From: CAYGKP01 sp964350605 | Lineage (GTDB): Bacteria; Bacteroidota; Bacteroidia; Cytophagales; JAAEPT01 | NCBI GenBank assembly: GCA_964350605.1 | Contig: CAYGKP010000183.1 | Span: forward strand, 1 to 5,042 | Length of the DNA: 5,042 nt | Direction of reading: 5' to 3' | Part shown: piece after piece, positions 1 to 5,042 of the stretch | Layout: every line of letters begins with the position of its first letter | Position numbering within the stretch: the first letter of the stretch is position 1 | Program-made: the position numbers and the translations under genes | The notes under the pieces: model-generated | What the model saw: the letters and a program-made list of their open reading frames with translations, nothing else | What the model was told of the DNA's origin: nothing | The model's database searches: none

Positions 1-1715
1 ACCTGAACATCAGCGTTGACCCGCGATTGGACATTCGCATCGTCAACAACTTCACGAACGAGGAGGTCATTAACGTGATTTCGTTCCTCTGTCGGGAATA
101 CGACCTGGACATCCGCTTTGTGGGTTCGATTATGTCGTTCTCCAAGCACGAGACGCCCGCACCACCGCCGCCGCCAGAACCGCTGCCCAAGATCATTGAG
201 ATCACCTACGACCCGGTGACCGACTTGATGGGCATGAACCTAACGGGGGACAAACTCGGCGAGGTGGCCAAGCGGATCACGCAGGTAACAAAGAAGAACG
301 TCATCGTGCCCTCGAAGCTGGGCGACAAGGCTGTCACCTCCTACATCGAAGGCATGCCGTTCGCGCAGGCACTCGAAAAGATGGCCTACGTCAATGGCTA
401 TACCATGACCATCACGCCCGACAGCTTCTATCTGGTCGAAGAGCCAAAGGAGGAGTTGAGTTTGCTTTCAGCAAAGAGCAAGACACCTAAGAAGGAGTAT
501 ACCCTCGAGTTGAAATCGGGCGACATCGATCTCTCGTTCTCGGGCGATACGATGGGTGAGGGGAAGCTCATCACTCTGGAGGCCGTTGGTATTCCGATTT
601 CGGATCTCATCAAACTGATCTCGCAAGAGCTTGGGATCAATTACTTCTTGTTCTCGGAGCCCGCAGGCAAGACCACTTTAAGTGTCGACAAGGTTACCTA
701 TCAGCAATTCCTCAACCACCTCCTACGAGGGACCCAACACACCTATCGCATCGAGCGGGGAATTTACCTGATCGGTGACAGGCGCTTGGAGGGCCTGCGA
801 AGTGTGAAGGTCTACCAATTCCAGCACCGCTCGTTGGACGAGATGCTGCCCCTGATTCCCTCAGAGCTTCGCGCCGGCGTCGAGATCAAGGAGCTGCGCG
901 AGATGAACAGCATCATCCTCAGCGGATCAGCGCCGAACATCACCGAGATCAATGCCTTCTTGCTTTCGCTCGATAAGGTCGTTCCGATGATCCTCATCGA
1001 GATCGTGATTGTTGATGTGCGGAAAAGCAGAACCACCTCGACAGGCATTCGCGCAGGGTTGGGTTCGGATTCTGCGGCACAAACGCTCTTGCCGGGCATT
1101 GACTTCGGTGTGAGTTCCCAGTCACTGAACGACGCGCTTTCGCGACTCAGCGCAAACTCACCCATCAACCTCGGACGGGTGTCGCCAAGCTTCTACCTGA
1201 CGCTTTCGGCCATTGAGGCCTCGTCGAATGCCGAAGTGCGCCAGGTGCCGAAGCTGGCCACGCTGAACGGTCATGATGCCAACTTCTCGACAGGGACAAC
1301 ACGGTACTACAGCATCCAGAATCAGAGCATCATCGGCAACCAGAACCCATTGGTGACGACCACCCAGCAGTTCAACGCTGTTCAGGCGAATTTAACGGTT
1401 TCGATCAAACCAGTCGTCTCTGGCGACGAACAGGTAACGTTGATCATTGAGGTCGAGCAGTCGGACTTCATCGGTCAGCCGCCAGAGAACTCGCCGCCGC
1501 CATCGGTCACTAGTAAGTTCAGTTCCATGATCCGCGTGCGCAACGAGGAGATGGTGGTGCTGGGTGGAATTGAGCGTAGTGAGAAGTCGGAGACTGGGTC
1601 GGGTGTGCCGTTCCTCAGCCGGATTCCGGTGATCAAGTGGTTCTTTTCGTCCAAGACCAAGTCGAAGTCCAAGACCTTGACCACGCTGTTCATCAAGCCG
1701 ACGATTCTTTACTAG
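1..1715 (+). CDS. Secretin, outer-membrane channel of a type II secretion / type IV pilus-like system (GspD/PilQ family), 5' partial
   Basis: Forms the multimeric outer-membrane gate through which substrates or pili pass. The frame is open from base 3 to the left edge, so the TTG at 27 is not the real start and the signal peptide is missing. Counting residues from that TTG: the second half of one STN/N0-like module (before 1 to about 40), a Pro-rich linker (about 43-55), a second STN-like module (about 58-138), a third (about 168-252), one N1-type Secretin_N module (about 257-318) and the secretin beta-barrel domain (about 320-562). The barrel carries VPKLATLNGHDANF (407-420), like the family PKLxTLN signature, and VPFLSRIPVIKWFF (527-540), matching the family VPxLxxIPxxxxLF signature. 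The protein ends TILY right after the barrel, with a terminal aromatic typical of outer-membrane proteins and no S-domain. The next gene follows after 1 nt. The secretin call is firm; GspD versus PilQ is not resolved. Confidence 0.93.
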   Translation, partial: LNISVDPRLDIRIVNNFTNEEVINVISFLCREYDLDIRFVGSIMSFSKHETPAPPPPPEPLPKIIEITYDPVTDLMGMNLTGDKLGEVAKRITQVTKKNVIVPSKLGDKAVTSYIEGMPFAQALEKMAYVNGYTMTITPDSFYLVEEPKEELSLLSAKSKTPKKEYTLELKSGDIDLSFSGDTMGEGKLITLEAVGIPISDLIKLISQELGINYFLFSEPAGKTTLSVDKVTYQQFLNHLLRGTQHTYRIERGIYLIGDRRLEGLRSVKVYQFQHRSLDEMLPLIPSELRAGVEIKELREMNSIILSGSAPNITEINAFLLSLDKVVPMILIEIVIVDVRKSRTTSTGIRAGLGSDSAAQTLLPGIDFGVSSQSLNDALSRLSANSPINLGRVSPSFYLTLSAIEASSNAEVRQVPKLATLNGHDANFSTGTTRYYSIQNQSIIGNQNPLVTTTQQFNAVQANLTVSIKPVVSGDEQVTLIIEVEQSDFIGQPPENSPPPSVTSKFSSMIRVRNEEMVVLGGIERSEKSETGSGVPFLSRIPVIKWFFSSKTKSKSKTLTTLFIKPTILY

Positions 1716-1716
1716 C

Positions 1717-2916
1717 ATGAGTCCGGGTGCCTGGTTGGGGCGATTGATGCCACGCCGGGTGGTGGGCCTTTCGGTTCATTTGGGATCCGAGGGCCAAGTA
1801 TATCGCTTGGTTGTGCTCAAATCGGAGAGCGCTGGGGCCAGCTTTGTTGAAAGCAAGGAGTCCAGTGACCTAGCTGATTTTCAGAAGGACTTGGCGGGTA
1901 AGCCAGTCTCATTGGTATTGGTTGGTCAGGGTGTTTTGACTCGGAAGATTCCGACGGGCATTGGCGAGGCACAAGAGCGATTGGCCAGTAGCATTCCTGA
2001 CTATTCCCCCTCTGAGTTTTTGCTCCAAGTCATTTCCGAGCGGTGGGGTGCGGTCTTGCGACAGGATCGGCTTTTGGGTCTGCTCCAGCAACTTATCGAG
2101 GTGCGCGCAGATGTGGTTCGTGTGAGCATTGGGCCAGCTGAAGTTCTCTCGCTATGGGGCCAAGTGGAGGTAATCCGAGACGGTCGCATAACGCTCGTAG
2201 AAGCACAGGGCACTTGGGAGAACGGCGACCTGGTTGACGTGTCCCGGCCGGGCGAGGAAGATCGGATCAGTCGCCTGCAAGGCCAGGATTGGGGCGAGGC
2301 ATTCACGTTGGCCTATGGTGCCGGCTTATTGGCACTGCTTTCTCGCCCGGCGCAAGTCGCACCCTTGCCGGCAGCTGTGGCTGAGGGACAACAAGCCGCT
2401 CTTTCTCATCGCATGCTTCAAGTCGGTTTGCCACTGGCTCTTGGGGTGCTGTTTGCGGTGCTGCTTGGGAACTTCTTGTGGTACTCCAGCCTTCGGTCAA
2501 CTCATCAAGAACTGAGTGATGAGCGGGCTGCGCGCGATCAGGAGATCACAGAGATTCAAAACCTGGAACAGGAGATTGAGGAGCGTCGCAACTTCTTGCA
2601 AGAGGCCAGTTGGGTAGGAATGCCCAATGCAAGCTACATAGTGGACAGACTGGCCAGTACAGTACCTCAAACGGTTCGATTGGATCAGATTCTATTTCAG
2701 CCAGTCGATGCTGAGCGATCCCGGTTGGAACGAAAGGAAATGATCGCTGCCCAGACGCTTTTCTTGGGAGGGCGCATACATGCGCCCAGTGAGCTGAACG
2801 GTTGGATTCGTCGCATCGAATCACTGCAAATTGTTCGAACTGTTCGCATCGAAGGGTTTCAGAAGGACGAGGACGGCGGGCACTTCAGCTTGCGCATTGA
2901 TCTGCACCCATGGTAA
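1717..2916 (+). CDS. GspL-like (fused PilM-PilN-type) inner-membrane assembly protein
   Basis: A 399-residue protein that probably links the cytoplasmic ATPase to the inner-membrane platform. Residues about 14-210 look like a PilM/GspL actin-like cytoplasmic domain: it opens with VVGLSVHLG and contains a late AFTLAYGAGLLALL segment resembling the end of PilM-type domains. One transmembrane helix follows (about 232-256), then a charged, heptad-like coiled coil (about 262-298), then a PilN-type periplasmic ferredoxin-like domain (about 305-399) with SYIVDRLASTVPQTVRLDQI and ELNGWIRRIESLQIVRTVRI. The length of about 400 residues and the one-chain layout match GspL, where type IV pilus systems use separate PilM and PilN. 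No clear nucleotide-binding motif is visible in the actin-like part, as in GspL. The ATG at 1717 lies 1 nt after the secretin stop; a second Met at 1747 is a possible alternative. Assignment is by architecture, since sequence conservation in this family is poor. Confidence 0.75.
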   Translation: MSPGAWLGRLMPRRVVGLSVHLGSEGQVYRLVVLKSESAGASFVESKESSDLADFQKDLAGKPVSLVLVGQGVLTRKIPTGIGEAQERLASSIPDYSPSEFLLQVISERWGAVLRQDRLLGLLQQLIEVRADVVRVSIGPAEVLSLWGQVEVIRDGRITLVEAQGTWENGDLVDVSRPGEEDRISRLQGQDWGEAFTLAYGAGLLALLSRPAQVAPLPAAVAEGQQAALSHRMLQVGLPLALGVLFAVLLGNFLWYSSLRSTHQELSDERAARDQEITEIQNLEQEIEERRNFLQEASWVGMPNASYIVDRLASTVPQTVRLDQILFQPVDAERSRLERKEMIAAQTLFLGGRIHAPSELNGWIRRIESLQIVRTVRIEGFQKDEDGGHFSLRIDLHPW

Positions 2917-3455
2917 GTTGGTGGAAGAATCTTTCGGCCAAACATCAACTCCGCTTTGCGGGCGTAGGTCTGGTGCTGTTGGGTCTGCTGGTCTATCACC
3001 TGGCCATCTCAAGAAGTATTGCGCTTTCAAGCGAGGTAGCGCTGCTACGCGATGAATTGTCCTTGACCGACCAAGCTGATGAGCGCATACGGGGCCTCAA
3101 GGATCAACTGGTGGATTTGAGTGGTCAAGTCGGCTCATCCCCACGACCACCGATTGAAAGCCAGGAGTTGATTGTCGGCGAGGCCTCACGTTTTTGCGAG
3201 AGTCATAAGCTGGACCTACGTCGGGTGACTGATTTCCAAACCGAGGAATTGGCTGGTTTTCAACTCGCCAGTTTCCACATCACAGCTCGGGGCGATTTTT
3301 TATCTTTAGTCGAACTGCTCGATCACCTAGAAAACAAGAAGCGGTTGGGGCGGGTTACCTCGGCGCGTTTTGAACTCGTGAAAGATCGCCGCACACGCGC
3401 GATCCATTTGGAGATGGAACTACTCCTTCAAACTTTGGCCAAATTGAAACAATGA
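2910..3455 (+). CDS. GspM/PilO-like inner-membrane platform protein
   Basis: A 181-residue bitopic protein that should pair with the preceding GspL/PilN-like protein in the inner membrane. It has a short basic cytoplasmic start, one transmembrane helix (about 15-33, VGLVLLGLLVYHLAI), a periplasmic coiled coil (about 38-72) with charged heptads, and a C-terminal PilO-like ferredoxin fold (about 83-175). In that fold EASRFCESHKLDLRRVTDF, FHITARGDFLSLVELLDHLE and GRVTSARFELV follow the usual PilO pattern of helix-strand, strand-helix, and strand. Length matches GspM (about 160-180) and PilO (about 200). It overlaps the upstream gene by 7 nt (ATGGTAA) and the lipoprotein gene by 4 nt (ATGA), which implies translational coupling. 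The start is fixed by this overlap; no Shine-Dalgarno is seen. The call rests on topology, fold pattern and gene order. Confidence 0.72.
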   Translation: MVSWWKNLSAKHQLRFAGVGLVLLGLLVYHLAISRSIALSSEVALLRDELSLTDQADERIRGLKDQLVDLSGQVGSSPRPPIESQELIVGEASRFCESHKLDLRRVTDFQTEELAGFQLASFHITARGDFLSLVELLDHLENKKRLGRVTSARFELVKDRRTRAIHLEMELLLQTLAKLKQ

Positions 3456-4138
3456 AGCTGATACCTGTTTTTCTGCTCTTCTGTACAGCACTCTGTAGCA
3501 TCAGTTGTGAGGAGGTGTTCATTGACGACCTGTCGAACGAAACAGTTGTGCTGTTGGCCCCTTCGGATCAGGATACCAGCCAAAGCAGTGCTGTGACTTT
3601 TTGGTGGGAGCCAATGGAGGATGCGGAGTATTTCCGCGTGCAGGTGGTTAGTCCAAGCTTTGCATCAGCGAACCAGTTGGTCTTCGATTCCCTGGTAACA
3701 TCAAATACCCTGCGATTTGCCCTTGACTCAGGTGTGTATCAATGGCGAGTTCGGGGCATCAATGTGGCGAGTGAGACGCCCTTCTCATCTGCTCATACGA
3801 TAACAGTCAAGCGCAACGACGACCTCGCGTTGGAAAGCGTCATTCTGCTCTCACCGGGAAACAACATCACCACTGATGACACCACGCAGACCTTCCTTTG
3901 GGACCCTGTGACGGGTGCCGATCAGTACCTCATTCAGATCAGCCGGACTAGCTCGTTCACCACACCTGACGAGTCACAGACTGTGAATAGCCCCTCCACG
4001 TCCTTTGACTACATCTTCACGCCAGAGACTTCAGGCGTGCGCTACTACTGGCGTGTGAGGGCCATCAACTCGGTGAACACCACTCAAACACCTTTCTCTG
4101 TGCGCGAGATCGTGATTGACACCTCGGCGACCCCTTAA
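3452..4138 (+). CDS. Lipoprotein with two fibronectin type III-like domains, embedded in the secretion operon
   Basis: A 228-residue exported lipoprotein of unknown specific role. The N-terminus is MK, a hydrophobic core (3-15) and a lipobox-like SISC with the modified Cys at 19. Residues EEVFIDD follow the Cys, an acidic stretch resembling the surface-export signals described for Bacteroidota lipoproteins, so outer-membrane and perhaps outward-facing placement is likely. Two similar FN3-like beta-sandwich domains follow, about 31-120 and 129-222. Each begins with VLLAP or ILLSP, has an early Trp (FWWEP, FLWDP) and a late YxWRVRxIN motif (96-104 and 198-206). Position between the M/O-type and C/P-type genes, with a 4-nt overlap upstream and a 5-nt gap downstream, ties it to the secretion machine. 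A pilotin, secretin scaffold or substrate-contact role is inferred, not shown. It could also be a passenger gene. Lipoprotein and FN3 calls are fairly secure. Confidence 0.82.
   Translation: MKLIPVFLLFCTALCSISCEEVFIDDLSNETVVLLAPSDQDTSQSSAVTFWWEPMEDAEYFRVQVVSPSFASANQLVFDSLVTSNTLRFALDSGVYQWRVRGINVASETPFSSAHTITVKRNDDLALESVILLSPGNNITTDDTTQTFLWDPVTGADQYLIQISRTSSFTTPDESQTVNSPSTSFDYIFTPETSGVRYYWRVRAINSVNTTQTPFSVREIVIDTSATP
3545..4117 (+). repeat. Internal tandem duplication: two FN3-like domain units in the lipoprotein gene
   Basis: Two units, about 3545-3811 and 3839-4117, encode matching motifs in the same order: VLLAP/ILLSP, FWWEP/FLWDP, YQWRVRGIN/YYWRVRAIN and ETPFSS/QTPFSV, at spacings of about 98-102 residues. 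Similarity is clear in protein and weaker in DNA, where synonymous sites have drifted, so the duplication is old or the units were recruited from related FN3 domains. Confidence 0.75.
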
Positions 4139-4143
4139 GCGAG

Positions 4144-4647
4144 ATGCAAAGAAAGCGCGTTACCAATGCCGTCTTGCTCACTGCCGTCACATTGATTTGG
4201 GGGATTGTAGCCTGGCGGATTTGGGGCGGTACGGGGGATGATGCCTCGGATATCGCGGTAAGTACTGCTCCTTTGAAGGTGGGAGGGCCCTCGGGAATTC
4301 GACCTGATACCATCCGACTTTTGGTCGATTACCGCGACCCTTTTTTGGGAACCTGGCGGAAAGATGCTGACAACATGGGCCCTCGGAATGGAGGTAATGG
4401 AGGGGGTAAGCCCAAGATTGTGCAAGAAACTGTGCCGGATGAGCCCGAGACGCCTTGGCCGGAGATGAAATATTTGGGCTTGGTTGAAAATACGGATCAG
4501 CATCGCAAGGTGGGCTTGCTGCGCATCGGCGGGCGCGAGCACATGATCAAAAAGGGCGATCAGGTGGGAGAATTCCTCATTTTAGATGTGCAAGAGCGAT
4601 TAGCAAAAGTCCAGCGCAGAAAAGAGGTAAAACAGTATGTGTTGTAA
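4144..4647 (+). CDS. GspC/PilP-like inner-membrane connector protein
   Basis: A 167-residue bitopic protein expected to bridge the inner-membrane platform and the secretin's periplasmic domains. It has a basic start (MQRKR), one transmembrane helix (about 7-26), a YRDPF motif (63-67) like the DPF motif common in PilP and GspC linkers, a flexible Gly/Asn-rich stretch (MGPRNGGNGGGKP, 78-90) and a C-terminal homology-region-like beta domain (about 107-166). In the last part MKYLGLVEN, VGLLRIGGREHMIKKGDQVG and FLILDVQERLAKVQ follow the HR pattern of GspC/PilP: strand, strand, turn, 'G..v.. ..I..I....v.v'. It lacks a PDZ domain, as in the shorter GspC and PilP forms. A lipid-modified Cys, usual for PilP, is absent; a transmembrane anchor as in GspC replaces it. 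It is the last gene of the run, 5 nt after the lipoprotein gene. Confidence 0.75.
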   Translation: MQRKRVTNAVLLTAVTLIWGIVAWRIWGGTGDDASDIAVSTAPLKVGGPSGIRPDTIRLLVDYRDPFLGTWRKDADNMGPRNGGNGGGKPKIVQETVPDEPETPWPEMKYLGLVENTDQHRKVGLLRIGGREHMIKKGDQVGEFLILDVQERLAKVQRRKEVKQYVL

Positions 4648-4737
4648 CATATACTAGAATCTTAAAAAAATAACTTTAATAGGCCTTGCTAATTATCGGG
4701 TCGAGAGCTAATTAGAAACTCGATTAACGAACTGGTC
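4648..4737 (+). promoter_or_regulatory. A+T-rich intergenic gap, probable promoter region of the downstream secreted-protein gene
   Basis: This 90-nt gap is the only non-coding stretch of note. It has an A-run (4664-4670) followed by TAACTTTA (4671-4678), a near match to the Bacteroidota -7 element TAnnTTTG, but a TTG upstream is too far away for a good -33 box. Further on are a direct repeat GCTAATTA (4688-4695 and 4707-4714), a palindrome CTAATTAG (4708-4715) and a short inverted pair TCGAG/CTCGA (4701-4705 and 4719-4723) around it. No GC-rich hairpin with a T-run, as in an intrinsic terminator, is seen. No Shine-Dalgarno precedes the ATG at 4738. The regulatory reading comes mainly from position and composition. 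Confidence 0.35.
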
Positions 4738-5042
4738 ATGTCGACTTACTCCCGAAAACACGGATTAAATTTTTGCCTGCTGGCAGTGCTGATCTCCCTT
4801 CTTTCCTACCAAGGGGTTTTGGGGCAAATCAGCACCTATGATCAGACAGCAAGTCAGGCTGTAAGGATTCAGAGTAATGAACCAAACGCAAACAAAAGTT
4901 CTGCCGATAACATCCGGGCAAACATTGGCTCTACTATTTTCCTTGAAACAGTTATTGAGTTCGACATGGGTGTGATTCCTCAGGGAGCATTGGTCTTGGA
5001 GGCAGAGTTAACCCTTGAAAGAAATGCCAACTATACCCATAC
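4738..5042 (+). CDS. Secreted protein with DNRLRE-like (CBM-type) domain, 3' partial
   Basis: The first 101 codons of an exported protein that runs off the right edge. Residues 1-29 are a signal peptide: a basic start (MSTYSRKHG), a hydrophobic core (about 12-24) and a cleavage-like VLG before Gln30, a +1 Gln being common in Bacteroidota. After it, VRIQSNEPNANKSSADNIR and then TVIEFDMGVIPQGALVLEA with ELTLE (about 71-94) resemble the start of DNRLRE-type domains, where a 'rFDls.ip.gA.i..A.L.L' pattern is the hallmark. These domains are found on secreted or surface carbohydrate-related proteins, often with a C-terminal sorting domain, which would lie beyond the window. The protein is not part of the assembly machinery and may be a substrate of it or of a type IX system. 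The ATG at 4738 starts the signal peptide; no ribosome-binding sequence is visible. Signal peptide is well supported; the domain call is moderate. Confidence 0.72.
   Translation, partial: MSTYSRKHGLNFCLLAVLISLLSYQGVLGQISTYDQTASQAVRIQSNEPNANKSSADNIRANIGSTIFLETVIEFDMGVIPQGALVLEAELTLERNANYTH

Noticed and set aside
27..29. TTG as the start codon of the secretin gene
   Set aside because: The frame stays open to the left edge, and the residues before it complete the strand of an STN-like module, so the gene begins outside the window.
812..1168. Minus-strand reading frame of 118 codons
   Set aside because: It lies wholly inside the secretin domain coding region, has a low-complexity Ser/Arg-rich translation with no recognisable domain, and is a shadow of the real gene.
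1392..1718. Minus-strand reading frame of 108 codons
   Set aside because: It is antisense to the best-conserved end of the secretin; its Arg/Leu-rich translation has no family features.
2234..2515. Plus-strand reading frame of 93 codons in another frame
   Set aside because: It overlaps the GspL-like gene, and its Cys/Trp-rich translation shows no domain; the 399-residue frame explains the region.
4135..4542. Minus-strand reading frame of 135 codons
   Set aside because: It is antisense to the GspC/PilP-like gene, whose plus-strand product has a coherent transmembrane helix and HR-like domain.
4642..4678. Bacteroidota-type promoter (TTTG ... TAnnTTTG)
   Set aside because: TAACTTTA is close to the -7 element but lacks the final G, and the upstream TTG is about 26 bases away instead of about 19-21, so no firm promoter is called.
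4648..4737. Intrinsic terminator after the operon
   Set aside because: The only stem is 5 bp (TCGAG/CTCGA) and is not followed by a T-run; the A-run lies upstream of it.

Overview
The window looks like a piece of a Bacteroidota-type genome, or that of a close relative in the wider FCB group. Four things point this way. None of the four start codons visible inside the operon has a clear Shine-Dalgarno sequence. There is a Bacteroidota-style lipoprotein with two fibronectin-III-like repeats and acidic residues right after the lipid-modified Cys. The last protein has a signal peptide whose predicted cleavage leaves Gln at +1. That same protein begins a DNRLRE-like domain, common in secreted proteins of this phylum. 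The inference rests on style, not on a phylogenetic marker, so it is moderate.

Positions 1-4647 are one tightly packed plus-strand operon fragment of five genes: a secretin cut by the left edge (1-1715), a GspL/PilM-PilN-like inner-membrane protein (1717-2916), a GspM/PilO-like protein (2910-3455), an FN3 lipoprotein (3452-4138) and a GspC/PilP-like protein (4144-4647). Junctions are a 1-nt gap, a 7-nt overlap, a 4-nt ATGA overlap and a 5-nt gap, so co-transcription and translational coupling are likely. Together the set supplies the outer-membrane channel (secretin), the inner-membrane assembly platform (L and M types), the connector between membranes (C/P type) and an outer-membrane lipoprotein. 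This is the envelope-spanning core of a type II secretion or type IV pilus-like machine. The ATPase, the polytopic platform protein and the (pseudo)pilins are not in the window and would be expected upstream or elsewhere.

Positions 4648-4737 are a 90-nt A+T-rich intergenic gap with short repeats. A separate gene begins at 4738 and runs off the right edge. It encodes a secreted protein with a DNRLRE-like (CBM-type) start, and its base composition is visibly more A+T-rich than the secretin gene.

The most interesting points are the FN3 lipoprotein built into the secretion operon between the M/O and C/P genes (a candidate pilotin or secretin partner), the secretin with at least three tandem STN/N0-like modules and no C-terminal S-domain, and the GspL-style fusion in a lineage where these systems are little studied. 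RNA genes, CRISPR arrays and insertion sequences were not seen.
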